Shown here: positions 1-11,782 of the stretch, one piece after another | How positions within the stretch are numbered: position 1 is the stretch's first letter | How the letters are laid out: each line of letters begins with the position of its first letter | DNA from: Gnetum montanum | Lineage: Eukaryota; Streptophyta; Gnetopsida; Gnetales; Gnetaceae | Direction of reading: 5' to 3' | DNA: 64,000 bases | Assembly (NCBI GenBank): GCA_015680685.1 | Contig: MNCI01035621.1 | Span: forward strand, 537,025 to 601,024 | Notes under the pieces: model-generated | Told to the model about the DNA's origin: nothing | Databases searched by the model: none | What the model saw: the letters and a program-made list of their open reading frames with translations, nothing else | Translations under genes and position numbers: made by a program

Positions 1-60
1 TGAGCAATTGGACATATAGGAAGTTCTTGAGGATGAACTAGATGCTTAAGGGGGATAGAT
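1..60 (+). pseudogene. 3' end of a retrotransposon pol frame plus polypurine tract
   Basis: The second frame reads an acidic tail (EQLDI, one stop, EVLEDELDA, stop) and is followed by a purine run, aagggggataga, directly before TGTAACACC. A pol C-terminus, then a polypurine tract, then TGTAACA is the usual 3' junction of plant Ty3/gypsy chromoviruses. Only the last codons lie in the window, so the lineage cannot be fixed. The call rests on this junction and on the similar junctions at 22770-22790 and 32160-32180. Confidence 0.45.
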
Positions 61-360
61 TGTAACACCTTGTCCCTTATGAAGGATGGAATCATACTAT
101 AATCATGTAATTAGCCTTTAGATGAAGGGGTTATGACTATTCATAATAACCCTTAGGAATGGGTTTGATTCATTTAAGGCCAGACTTAGAGATCATATCA
201 ACATGGAGTTTTAGAGACAAGATTGGTAAGTGAAGAGAGTTGGGTGAAGTGGGATAAGAAGGGACTAATCACTCCTTTAAATGTATGGCCTAACTATGTG
301 AACCCAAAGTGTGTTAGAGTGTACCAACCATATATCAATAAAAAATTTCTTCTATTTTCT
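61..360 (+). repeat. start of a Ty3/gypsy-type 3' LTR, end not found
   Basis: The segment begins TGTAACACC right after a polypurine tract, as chromovirus LTRs do. It holds no reading frame of note. A caataaaa string near 335 could serve as a polyadenylation signal. I found no partner LTR in the window and no clear terminal CA, so the right limit is only a guess. Its sequence differs from the Tekay-like LTRs at 22783 and 32173. Confidence 0.35.
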
Positions 361-539
361 TTTTTCACTTAATTCCATGTCCATTTTCCATTATTTTCTA
401 AGTTATACAAGAAATTGAATTATATCCATGCAATGAAATGTTTTTATGAAAGGAATGATTGTATTTCATTAACATCTAGAAATGGGATGTCATACTTGCC
501 TCATCTTCCTCATCAAGCTTTCCTAGAGAAGAAGTATTT

Positions 540-854
540 ACCATAGTTGAAACCTTTGTAATTTTAATTTGAGGAATAGGAATTTCTTCCATTAAAATCC
601 TTGGCTAATGGATTCCTACTCTCGTAACTATATTGTCCTTCCTCTTTATCTACTTTATATCTACCTAGTTGTAAAACTTCTTCATCTAAACATCCATTCT
701 CATCACCTCCATGTATTTAAATATGGCTAGGATTGATATTTCTATTAATTTTTGTACTTTTTTCATCCAATCAAGCAACCATCATCTAGAAGGTATAATT
801 CATTCTCTCCATGTCTCTATTCAGTGCCTAAAACTATTTCTTCTTAGGTGCCAT
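540..854 (-). pseudogene. gag N-terminal fragment of a minus-strand LTR element
   Basis: Reading leftwards from an ATG at 854-852, the frame starts MAPKKK and continues for about 100 codons with stops at positions equivalent to Gln or Arg codons (TAG three times, TGA, TAA). The product is highly charged, with RDMERMN near the start and LGRYKVDKEEGQYSYESRNP further on. This resembles the basic, coiled N-terminus of plant gypsy gag proteins. The ATG lies about 50 bases from a primer-binding site on the same strand (905-916), the expected spacing for a short 5' leader. The capsid core was not found downstream, so the copy is truncated near 480-540, close to the LTR that starts at 61. The family is inferred from context rather than from a diagnostic domain. 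Confidence 0.4.
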
Positions 855-904
855 CTAAAATTGACAAAATCCTTAACCAAATTTAAAGTAATAATGAAGA
901 AAGA

Positions 905-916
905 GCTTTGATACCA
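905..916 (-). other. primer-binding site, initiator tRNA-Met type
   Basis: On the minus strand this reads TGGTATCAAAGC, one base from the standard plant retrotransposon primer site TGGTATCAGAGC, which pairs with the 3' end of initiator tRNA-Met. It sits between a probable LTR on its right and a gag-like frame on its left, which sets the element's orientation. Confidence 0.6.
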
Positions 917-1790
917 ATAATTCTAGAGCAGATTCACTCAAGGTTTTACCAACAAACCACTAAATATAGATAATATGAAAGACAAACCAATTTATAGGAA
1001 AACAAAAACAAAAACTAGCTATCTTTAGTTATCAAATGAGAAGATTACAATACAATGAATTCCAAATCTAAGAATTCAACACACTCTTACACACTCATAC
1101 TATTGTAGAGCTTGAGAATCTACAATCTCACAAGATTGATCAAAATATAAGGCTTAATATTCAAATAAGATCTCACACATATGTTTGCAATCCAACTTAA
1201 GAGGCAAAGAGTTATAGCTATGATCACATACATACTTGGCCTTAGAGATACATTTACATGCATGCAATTCTTATTTTGACTCTTTTCTCATATCTTTGAA
1301 GGTTTTAAAATGTTTCTTCTCTTGCACAAGATTTTCATAAGATTTTCTTGATGTTCTCTTGCTTACTTTCAAGCATGGATATACACCATGATTATAGGGA
1401 TCCAAATCCTAGGAATCGTTCCCAAATAGCTCTCTAGAAGTTTCACACATACATCTTACCTTTTCTAGATGTTTCCCATTCAAAATACAATACTTGAGCT
1501 TTAATGGATCAAATGAGACATTTCCTTGCCTTTCCAAATGTCTCCTTCTTAATTCTAGATGTTGTTGAGACATCTCACATGAGTATGAGATGTTTTCCCT
1601 ATGTCCAATATGTCTTCCAAGTGTTAGAATCATATCCTCATGGTCTAAGATGTCATGTACAAGACATATCCTCATCAATAATATGTGTCCTTTGAGAAGA
1701 CTATAATTTGGCTAAGATGTCTATTCTAAACCTAAGACATCTCCTATAAAATCTTAAGTCTCACCCAAGAAATCTTTCTATTGTTGAAAC
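917..1790 (-). repeat. probable 5' LTR of the minus-strand element
   Basis: This stretch lies immediately upstream, in element orientation, of the primer site at 905-916 and so occupies the position of a 5' LTR. It has no coding signal. Its right half (about 1440-1770) is packed with agatgtc/gacatct words, for example gagacatctcacatgag near 1570 and aagatgtc near 1650 and 1715. The outer border was not seen, and the end near 1790 is where these words stop. No second LTR was found. Confidence 0.4.
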
Positions 1791-1799
1791 CTACAATCA

Positions 1800-4700
1800 C
1801 AACGTGTAGGGAAAAGTACAAGGGAATCAAGAGAGGTGTCACTATACTAATTATAAAATTTTACAAAATCATTAAAATAAATAAATTTTTTTTCCTAGGT
1901 ATTTTTGCAAACACCGTGTAATGGCTAAGAGTAAGTAAGTAAGTAATCGTGAAATGATTTTATGTAAGACTTGCTTGAGACCTTATCCTAACCTAGTAAA
2001 CTTCATCCCAAGAACCAATACTATTTTCTAGTAGAGTGTCCAACAACTTTGCAAAAATATTACTCAAAATGATTATTTAATAACTTTGCAAATTATTTTT
2101 ATCGCCATTTTTAAATTGTAAGATAGCCTTACTTGTTTTCTATTGTTGATTAATCCTTAATTCATTGTCAAATATACTTTTCAGGAACTTACAAAGGGTA
2201 TTAAAGAGCTAACATCTATTTAATAATAATTGTGTCAAATTATGAAGGAAAATGGAAATGAAAATTCTTAATTCCATAATTGTGAAATTACAAAGGATCT
2301 ATTAGACATCACTTTTTACAAGGCTTGGATATCATCATTAAGGATCTTAAATATTTCATTAGGAAAAATAACCTAAAATTGATATATTTACTATGAAAAA
2401 CTATGAAATTTTGTTTGCTTACATGATATATTTAATTCTAGTGCATTAAAGAAAGTCCAACTTAGAAAGATATGCTCTTGGTATAAATTTGACTAGTATA
2501 AGTCCATATCAATCATTGATTTCATTAAGTGCTATTCATATTACTACCTTGCAAACTATAGAAAAACTATTTAACATTTTTGTTTGAAATTATATTATGT
2601 ATAAAAAATAATTATTCCTTGAAGAAAATATATAATTGTGAAATGAAATGAAATTAAAGATTTATTACATCTAAAGACTCATAGGATTTATTAGAAAAAT
2701 ATTATATTCTCATGAAAAATAAAGATAGACTCTATAGATTGATTAAGCACCAATGGAAGCAAGAAAAACAAACCATATAAGTTTTCTATTGTAACATTAT
2801 AATGTTACCTCAAATGGATAGTCATATCATAAGAAAGAAATACATGTAACTCATTGTGAAGGGCTTTTGGATTGCACATCCTACACATGTGCTCTTCTTG
2901 AGGGAGTTGAATCTATCTTGCTTGGAATTCTAAAATAATAAGAACTTAATTGAAGCTTGGTTATAGTATTCAAATACTTAATTATTTTGATTTGAAAATA
3001 TCTATCTATGAATGGGATAATTTTGAGTGGCCTTGGTTTAAATTTTGATGTAAGATTTCCTTGTGTATCTTTCTAGTTGTTGTCCACTGCTTGGCATTTG
3101 GTGGGTTGGATAGGGATTTCTATGACCTTGTTGCTATGGGGCCTCGAAGTTGACACCTTAACTATAAAGTTGACATCCCAATCCCAAGTTGAAGGTTTTA
3201 TGAGGCTCCTAAGTTGAAATGTTAGATGTTTCCATCTATCTTGATTTATAGCCTATTTTTTTATAAAGTTGAGGGTCATTTTATGGGGGCCCAAAGTTGA
3301 AGCTTGTATGGGTTTCTTTGGGATGTAAAAAGTAAAATTTTATAATCATATATTATAAATGAAAATTATTTGGTCTAAGTAAGTCATCTTGGACAATGAT
3401 CATATATGCATCCATCTATGTGACAAACTTTGGGATGTGAAAATATCAACAATGAATAAGTCACCCTAGAGGTGGGGTGAGGTGTGGATGCTCCCTCTAC
3501 CCCATGTGTACAATGTTGCTTTAGCTCCCTTCCTTGTTTAAGGTTGCACCTAGAGGTCGCTGGTTTAGGGGTGAAGCCATCTCCTCCCTTTCAAAATGTA
3601 GTATGGGTAGACTCAATTGCAATTCAAAGGAATAGCCTACCATGACTATCATTGAGCAACCCATTGTTATGTGATACCATGCTTAGATCAATACCACAAT
3701 ACAATGCTACCACCATCTAGTATGCTCCAATGAAGAATGCTCCAACTATGAGAGTTATGTAGACAAAAAAAACCCTATAGTCATGGTTTAGTGCTTAAGT
3801 TGAAGTTTATTTACTTAAAGTAAAGACACAAGATGCTACCAAGCACTATTTTTAACTCACTCATATGAATTATTTCTTTAAGGGTGGGGATAGGAAAATG
3901 GTATTGGATAGAATAATGAGTGACAATAGATAAAAAAACTACTTGGCTCCAAGGGGGTGCCTTAGATATAGAACCTATTAGCCTGTTTCAAGGCACTAAT
4001 GAGGAACTCAAAAATAGATTAGGGTAATGTATGTGCATTACCAAGGGAATGCCTACTACATGACCCTAGTCATTCCCTAGGTAAAGCTCCATTATCTAAA
4101 TTTATTAACTCCTTTTAGGAAAATGAGTTTAGTTATTTTTTATACTTTTTCATGCAATCCATTAAGTACTAGCCATTCCACCTCTACAAAATTATTTTAT
4201 GAGGTAGTTGGGTTTCTACCTTCACTTTTGTTATCCTTAGGGATAATTCAAGGTGTAGGCCTTTGCCTTTTCCTCCATCTCTTTAAATTTACTCTCTAAA
4301 ATGAACTATTCCATTTGGATGACATATTATTCCTTTACTTTTGATTCTTTCATGCTTGTTCTAATTATTATGTTGTTGGCATAGTAGAGGTACTTCTACC
4401 CCTCCAATTTCTAGTCATAGTCCAAAGTTACTCTATATAATATTGTGATCCTTCAAATATTTAGGCATCCATTGGCACTGATAAATTTCAGATACCCAAA
4501 GAGGTTGGGCTTTCATTCATTTACCAACTCACTTAGGATCTTATAGGATGAGCACTATGGCTTCAGGTGATGCTCCTTTTTATAGAATAAGTAATAGGTG
4601 ATATTCTTGTTACCATTATTATTATTGTTAGTGTTCTACTTAAGTGAATATGATCTCCTTATCAAAATATTTTATTAAAGTTTTTCATCCTTTATTTTTA

Positions 4701-5427
4701 CTACTATTAATGCTTAGTCCTTGATATTTTATATATTTTATGGTTAAATGTTAAAATTCAATTGTTTTTACATGTTTTCCTTTCTTCCAGTTATCATGCT
4801 TTACAAGTATTTTATTATGCATGTTCAATTATGTATACTAATTCTTTATTATGTATATTTAGTTATGTATATTTTATTCTATATTATGTACATGTGATTA
4901 TATAATACTTTATTCATGCAACATTTATTATCCTAACTTTACCGAAGCCATACCCTCTATCACTATTATCATCAAAACAATTAGATGTTAGCTTGGTGAT
5001 AAGAAGCTTGATTTGAAAGCTCCAAGTCATGGGATTGATTCTAGTGGGTAATACTAAGATATAAAGTTATACTTGGACTATATATCTTAGGAGCCCAAGC
5101 TATAATGTCATGGATGGATGAAAGTTTTATAATTGAAGGAGTACAAGCTAGAATCTTAGTTGATTTTATTAATATGAATATCAATTTCCTACCTTGGGTG
5201 CACTCATCTCTTGAAATAAGTAATATGGTTATGATAATGAAATGCTGTATGGGTAGAAATCACTTTGTCATAAAGCATCATAAAACTTACAAGTAGAAGG
5301 AGATGTTAAAGGTTTGAATGAAGCTCACTCAATAAGTCATCAAGTATCTTATCCTCACCCCTAATGTCTGCTATTTATTAGGGTTTTATTTATGCATTCT
5401 ATATGCTATACACTTAGTAGAATCCAT
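1800..5427. other. no assignable gene; decayed AT-rich DNA
   Basis: About 3.6 kb with no reading frame, LTR border or primer site that I can defend. Short open frames, such as 5105-5296, have no recognisable motif. About six aagttga words occur between 3145 and 3300. The last bases (5423-5427, tccat) are the left target duplication of the compound element that follows. Confidence 0.6.
5423..5427. repeat. left target-site duplication of the compound Tekay-like element
   Basis: tccat stands directly before the first LTR base (5428). The partner is cccat at 35683-35687, directly after the last LTR. One C/T difference is expected from age. Confidence 0.6.
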
Positions 5428-6954
5428 TTTAATAACTTGTATTTTTAGCATCCTTGGTATGTATGATTTTTATAGTGATTACAATGCTTATGCTTGTATA
5501 TTCTATATGTTTGTGTAGTTCAATATATTTTATGCATTATGATGATGATTTTAATGATGAGCTTTGGATTATCTAGATGCTTGGTTAATATTATGTAATT
5601 CTTACTATTTAATTATATGTATATTTTCTTTTCTTATCATCTGGAAAGTGTGCACTAATCTTATTATTGAGTATGGTAGGATCTCATGAGATTTGGTTGG
5701 AAGCATGGCATGATATGTGATTGGTGGTTTGTCTAATTATTAATATTAATTTTTCCTAGAGTGTATTTTATGAGCTAGAGAATCTATGGTTGGTGGTTCT
5801 CTCATATGTTAGCATGTATGCTATGTATATTTTTTATATGTATTTATTTTAGATTTATCTTACTCATCTATATTGAGATACTTTTCATGATGTTTTTAGC
5901 ATTATGGATTTTATGATATTTTTCCTTTTAAAGGTTTTAGCATGTATTTGGGTTATGTGAGTAGGACAGAAAGTTAAATTTAACATGAAAAAGATTTTTT
6001 CGTATTATTATTTTACATTAGCATTGGTTTGGATAATTGGTGTTTTTTCTTGTTCATGATTTCATGGAAAATCTTCATTAAAACTTCCACAAATCATTCT
6101 TTTCATATATTTTGATGATTTAGAAAAAGATGGTGTGGAAGGTTGAAGTCATGGAGATGTTGATGGATTGTAGATTGGCTGTACAAATTGCTCGAATCTT
6201 TGTGGTTTAATTTTATCTCTTGTGATTTTTCATAATTCAAATTCAAAGGTGAGTTATCTTGGCTTCTTTTCCATTTATGATTACAAGTTTTTATGCACAT
6301 TTGTTGAATGTGTGTTAGTTATTTTTGCCATACGATTCTAATGCTATTTGTAAGATGATGGATTTCTTTTTACAATGAATAGCATGTCATTTTGATGGAT
6401 ATTTTTATGCACAATTAATGAAATTATTCTATTATTTTCATCAATTTTAGGTGTGGGTATTGTAGCAATCATTACAATAAATTTTATTAGATTGAATTTT
6501 TCCATTTATGAACTTAACTGATTGAAATTGATTGATAAAACTATGATAAATTCTTATGTGGCTATGATCTTATATTCCTAAGGAGAGAAAGAGACATGTG
6601 TTTTGATTTTCCATGATGGTTAGTTTTGAGTTTTAGGGATTTTATTGCTTTTATTTTGATATTTTGCTAGATCAATTTTCTTTTCTATGATCTTGTCATG
6701 TCTTTGTGATGGTTCTCATTTTGTATATTAGTTTGGCTTGAATTCATCTTTCCCTGGTATATATGTAATTTTAGTTATTGTTCTATTCTTATAAAGATAT
6801 CCAACTATTCTTTAACAATTGAATGATTGATTCTAACTTTTGATTTCTTTAGTTTCTTATTAGTTCTTGTTCTTGAGTTGTTGAGATCTTACTTGTTGTT
6901 TTCCTATCATTCTCATCATTTCTGAGCTTTTTCCATATTTTCCTTATACTTTCC

Positions 6955-7345
6955 CAACCTTCAAGACATCCTAGACCTCTGCTATACATTCCTTCCACAA
7001 GCTAGCTACTCAAGAAAGATGTTTCAACTCAGGCTTAGATGTCTATAATTCAAGTAAGACATCTTACTTGAGATGTTACAATATCTCACCTGATATGTTA
7101 TGACATCTTGCCTAAGAAGTCTCAAGTGAGATGTCATGACATGTAAGGTGAGAAGTCTTAAGCAAGATATCCTAAGATGTCATGACATATCACTTGAGAC
7201 TTCTCACATGATATTTCATGACATCTCACTTGAGACTTCTTAGGCAAGATGTCATGACATCTTTCTTGAGACCTCTCAGCTAAGATGTTAGGACATCTCA
7301 TCTAATACATCTCTAAATTTTCCAAGACATTTCTTGATTTTTAAG
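6955..7345 (+). repeat. GATGTC/GACATC-rich block with 36-bp units in both orientations
   Basis: Within LTR-A, tandem units 36 bases long begin tgacatctcacttgagact and end agatgtca or a variant. At least three successive units read this way (from about 7183 to 7290). The unit at 7101-7136 is the exact reverse complement of the unit at 7219-7254. The intervening arms also match imperfectly, so the block as a whole is a large imperfect palindrome. A perfect 18-base palindrome, AAGATGTCATGACATCTT, lies at 7246-7263. Weaker versions are present in LTR-B (24416-24640) and LTR-C (33655-33930). Confidence 0.8.
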
Positions 7346-7940
7346 ATGTATTTTCTACAAACCTAGTTCTACAATGAACTTGGATTTTCTAAAGTTTGAT
7401 CCTCTATTTTTTCCTATAACTTGGACTTCTTGGGTTATATGCTTTTAAATCTTTTTCAAATCTTCTATAGTTGTTGTATTGACATTGATATTCCTTTTGT
7501 CTTTCATTGTAGGATTATCTCCCTTGATCAATTATGAGCTAAATAAATCTTCATCTATGGTGTATTTTGTTAATTTATTGATATTCATCTCATCTCATTA
7601 AACCACTTATAACTTTGTTTTAATCACATCCCTATGACATGCTTCCATTGATTGATTTTATTGGAATTTCAAGTTCTATTACACCATCTTGGACCAAATG
7701 GGATCTTATTGGAATGAGTACTAATTCTTATGAGATTTTTGGTTGTTGGTGATTTGATCCTTTTCATGTCATTATATAATCAATATTTTAGCATCTTAAT
7801 CATGCTCTTTCCTAGTAAATTTTATTGAAATATTAGGGCATTTTTGAGATCTCTTGGACATTGAGTTTAATTTTCTCTATTTTTGGACTTCCATGTGTTG
7901 GGTTTAGATGATGGTAATAACTGCTTCCATGGATTGATAT

Positions 7941-7945
7941 CCTTT
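7941..7945. repeat. left target-site duplication of the nested Athila-like element
   Basis: ccttt directly before TGATGA. The partner is ccttc at 17059-17063. LTR-B retains the uninterrupted site, with one copy of ccttt at 25185-25189. Confidence 0.75.
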
Positions 7946-8794
7946 TGATGAATCATGTTTAGTTGTGCTCTGATATCAAATACTCAATATTAGAGCCTTG
8001 ATATCAGATACACAATATTGGGTCCCAAGAAGCAATGTTGGATATTCGATATCACAAGATGTATGTTGGCCTATAAATATAGTGCTTGGGCACACAATTT
8101 GGACATTAGTTTTTGAATAGAGTAACAAAATTCTTGTAGTTTAGCTATTCTATAGTTACAATATTTTTGAGTAACCATAGCAGGAGTCTGAGTGTGTACG
8201 AATCTTTATTCCAACACTAATGTACTTGAGCACAATGGCGTGATGGAAATAAAGATGAGCCGTTTCGATAATCCTTGTAGCACTAAGAATAGAATAATTT
8301 TTCCTTAATGCATTTAATATTTATGGACTTTACCTTAATCAACTTTAATTAAGTAATTAATTTCCAGTTTTTAATGAACACAAGCATGACCACTTTGAGC
8401 ATACGTGTAGCACTTGGTAACCTAGAAACACTTAATGTTTGGTAACCTAGTAGTGCTATATGCATTCGAGATGTGTCTAGAGAGTGAAATAGGTACTTTT
8501 TTTAGTCTAGCTAGGTAGTAGATTAATTAAATATTAAATTCCTCTACCTTTCATTCTTGTTCTAGGTGATTAAACTTATAAAATATAAAATGATAAAAAT
8601 CATATACCTCAGTTGCATTGAACCATACACTTATACCCCATGAGTAACACTGAGAAGACAATGATCATCCTAATTAGATTTCACTTCATAGAACCAGTGC
8701 ACTTAGGAACCTAAGGTCTGCTGAGTTTGACTAGATCATGTGTGAATGTTTGTGATTCGTATGGTTGGACATAGAGGTACCTCACTACTCATCA
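7946..8794 (+). repeat. 5' LTR of Athila-like copy 1
   Basis: 849 bases bounded by TGATGA and TCATCA, matching the 3' LTR at 16229-17058 along its length. It contains a GATATC/ATATTG-rich U3, a TATAAATA box at 8072-8079, an aataaag signal near 8250 and an imperfect duplication built on tttggtaacctagta around 8410-8460. The terminal six bases form an inverted repeat, longer than the minimal TG...CA. Confidence 0.85.
8072..8079 (+). promoter_or_regulatory. LTR TATA box, copy 1
   Basis: TATAAATA about 126 bases from the LTR start. The same word is found in every Athila-family LTR here at a similar distance: 16337-16344, 39634-39641, 48691-48698 and, on the minus strand, 57085-57092. It most likely marks the U3/R promoter. 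Confidence 0.6.
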
Positions 8795-8795
8795 T

Positions 8796-8812
8796 TGGCA
8801 CCATTGCTAGAT
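8796..8812 (+). other. primer-binding site, tRNA-Asp type, decayed
   Basis: TGGCACCATTGCTAGAT follows the 5' LTR by one base. It is a C-to-T and G-to-A decayed form of TGGCGCCGTTGCCGGGG, the primer site of plant Athila-type elements, which pairs with tRNA-Asp. Copy 2 has a better preserved version at 40356. Confidence 0.6.
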
Positions 8813-8955
8813 ATCTTTTAGTTATTACATGCACTATCTAGGATTTAGTAAAAATTATTTGAAATCATTGGAACAAACCCTAGAGTCATATCATACTTTA
8901 AAATAACTACAAAATGTTTTAAAAAGAACACTATGTTTTTATTTTCTAACATAAG

Positions 8956-10812
8956 ATGTCTTCTTCTCATAGGAGAAATTCTCTACCCAAGTTTGATGAA
9001 GTACATCATTAGGGACCCTAATAATACATAGTGGTATATGCTCATACTGATGAGTATGTACCCAATTTCACCTTCATCCTACACTAGGATGAACTATTCT
9101 AGTGGTGTGACATGGAGGGAAACATCGTGTTACTACTTGATCAATCCATTCCTACGATGCTCCAATAAACTGTTGCATGTTTGTACCTTCAAGTACTTCA
9201 TGTTGAGTATGTTATATAGGAGAGTAATGCTAGGGATTTTCATCCCATTGAGGCACAATGTCCTAGGGATCGATAGCTAGAATAGTGCTATGAATTTGTG
9301 AAGGGGAAGTGGTTCAATGATTTTCCATTCCTACTCTACCAAAAAGATGATGAAGAACCCTTCTTTGGGGGTTTTCCATTTAGTGAAATTCCTCTCTTTG
9401 AATTTAGTGAAGGAGGTCAAAACCAAAACTTACAATCCACAATCCACAATCTTAGTTTTGGTAAGAATGAATCCAATGACAAAGGGGGATCTAAGGAGGA
9501 GAGTTAGGGTAGGAAAGCAAACAATAAACCTGATCTTGATCATGGCCATGATAACCAAAGAGGGGGTAGCAAGAACCTTGATGGTACTAATCCTCCTTCC
9601 TCTTCACCTTCATTGTCATATTCTTTCTCTTCTAGATCTGACCACAATCATAGGGGGTGTGACTGTGATGGAGGTGACTGATGGGACTAAGATGACTAAA
9701 GGGATCATCAGGAAAGATAAGACTAGGGGCGTAAATGATCAAGAGAGACCTATCACCATGAATAAAGGGGTAGTAGAGGGCATTGTAAGCAGAAAAATCA
9801 TGACCTTGATGAGCCTTTTCTTGTTACTTGAATATGCTAAACATTGTAGAGGTAGTACAAATTCCCACAAGGCACATAAAGGATAGTTTGTTTAAGAGGT
9901 TGGACATGGAAAATATTCCTTAGTTTGAAGGGGGATATAACTTAGATCCATAGAACCATCTCCAATATTTTCAAGATGCATGTGCCTTGTAGAATATATA
10001 GAATTAGTGGCAAAAGCTTAATTTGTTTTCCAAAACACTCATTAAAGAAGCAGAGAACTAGTACTAGTCCTTAGAACCAGAATCTATCAGATGATGGAGT
10101 ACAATGCTTGAATTGTTTATTGAAAAATATCAAATGTACTCCCAAGTTTCCAGCTTGAGAAGTAGATCCAAGGATGGAAACAAGGGATAAAAGAACCCTT
10201 GAACACTACCATAGGCTAATACTATTCCTTATTACATAGATTGCCTAGCCATGGTTATTCTCAATTGGACCAACTTCACGACCTTGTAGATATGCTTTGA
10301 TCTGAAATGAGAACCCTTCACATCTATGCCCAAGAGCAACTATCAAAATCAAGTATCCATCAAATCTAAAGATTCATTAAGCAAGTAGTGAAAGAAGAAG
10401 GAGAATTAAAGAAAGAAGTGTAGAAGAGCACAAGCACAATCCTTCCATTTGCAAGAGGAAGGCTCAATTCTGTGATAGTGAGGAAAAATCATCACTTGAT
10501 GAGGTGGTCAATCAGAAAACCTTCATGCTTTAAAAACTTTAATATGAAATTTTGGCCAAGGTTGATCAATTATGGGACTTCATGAATTGTAGATTTCAAG
10601 ATGTTTTAAAAATTTATGAGGAGTCCAAAGAACAATGTAGTGACCACGATCATAGAAAATGCAAGGAAGATGAATGTACTTATAAAAGAGGTAAGGGCAA
10701 GATTATTGTAGTAGTAGAAGTTGTGGGAAGAAAATTAGATGATGATGATGGGTGTGACATCTATCATTATGAATATCCTAAGGGATGTTGCCCCATTATG
10801 TCACACTTATAG
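8956..10812 (+). pseudogene. gag: gag of Athila-like copy 1, broken
   Basis: The frame starts MSSSHRR, as in copy 2 (MSSSLHKS at 40487), and can be followed with stops and shifts through a Ser- and Gly-rich linker (9420-9740) and the capsid-like core (9900-10560). It ends near the IYHYEYPKGCCPIMSHL segment (about 10760-10810), which aligns with the nucleocapsid zinc knuckle CEICQYDHPKGCCP of copy 2. Here the first pair of cysteines is degraded (CDIY). The 10552-10812 stretch is clean and aligns with clean stretches in copies 2 (about 42110-42366) and 3 (63388-63645). The Gag would assemble the particle and package RNA. With more than ten stops it is dead. Confidence 0.7.
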
Positions 10813-11499
10813 GAGTATGGGGGTGTATGCTTTGAATCCATGATTAGCATAAAAGCAAACACCCAAAAGATGCCTTATCCTCAAGGAAATTCTAGGCAGT
10901 TCCACTATCAACAATAGTATTACCCAAGTGGAAATCCTTTACAACCATATGTGTAGTATCAACAATGGTAGCAATCATAGTCATGGGCGCTAGCACTGCC
11001 AAGGTAGCAATACCCTTATAGACAACTTGATCCATATGGGTATTACGTTCAACAACCCTTCTCTCCACATTACTAACGTCTTGATTATTATTGAACTCAT
11101 TCTCCACATGCAAGGAGGGATACTAGCTTTTACCCTTATCCTGCTCCTACTCTTGCACAAGTTCCTCCATCCTCCACATAGCTACCACCTACTCCATCTA
11201 TGTAGGATGAACTCCCAACTCAATTGCAACATCCCAATGCTACTGGGGTTATTACTCTACATTTGGTTCATCAACTGAGTGATTTAGATATTTGATCAAA
11301 GAAAAGACCTTTTTTCTAACCCTAATAGCCCACCTAGGACCTTACATATACATGCGATTAACAATCCTATTTTTCCATCTTTCTTTGTATCAAATTCCTT
11401 CAAGTCTCTTTCAAATTAAATACCACTTAGGATTCATACTATTATGCTTACTCATGTTGTATTTAATTGGATCTATACTAGCAATCTTCCCAAGAAATT

Positions 11500-11782
11500 A
11501 GTAGATCCTGGGAACCCTTTTATTTATTTGTAGATTGCTAGGAATGAACTATGTAAAGCTCTTCTTGATTTAGGTTTTGGTGTCATCCTGATTTCTCATG
11601 AAACTTATACTGTATAGAACCTACCTCCTTTCAAGAAGAGCAGTATTAAATTAGAATTGAAAAACTAGTCCATCACTATTCCATTGGGACTAGTAGAAGA
11701 CATTGTGACCATTGTACATGGGTGATCTTATTCTACTAATTTCCTAGTGATCAAGGTGGAGAACTACAAAGGGAACTACTAA
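11500..11782 (+). pseudogene. aspartic protease of Athila-like copy 1, broken
   Basis: Frames around 11535-11780 align with the protease of copy 3 (62335-62700). The active-site region ARNELCKALLDLGFGVILI corresponds to the LDSGSSVNLI type, with Ser replaced, then SITIPLGLVEDIVTIVHG and FLVIKVENYKGNY. It then stops abruptly at the sequence gggaactac, where copy 2 continues DFPIIMGRAWL. The remaining protease, the linker and the start of RT are missing, the result of a deletion. Confidence 0.65.

Larger units (their letters stand above)
5428..7945 (+). repeat. LTR-A, left part, Tekay-like
   Basis: Aligns by eye, word for word, with LTR-B from 22783 and LTR-C from 32173. Shared landmarks include the poly-T-rich block with tagcat(t/g)...ttttatgatatttttcc (near 5900, 23245 and 32580), the gagagaaagaga tract (near 6580) and the GATGTC-rich block (6960-7345). 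It stops at 7945, where an Athila-like element is inserted, and resumes at 17064. Confidence 0.75.

Noticed and set aside
1925-1945. taagtaagtaagtaag short tandem repeat
   Set aside because: Too short to be informative.
7101-7300. CRISPR-like array of 36-base units
   Set aside because: The 36-base length is coincidental. The units are contiguous and inverted, lack unique spacers, and sit in a plant retrotransposon LTR.
9317-9886. 189-codon plus-strand open frame, the longest without N
   Set aside because: It runs over the low-complexity gag linker of Athila-like copy 1 in the wrong frame. The frame matching copy 2 is the one starting at 8956 and open at 9298-9507.
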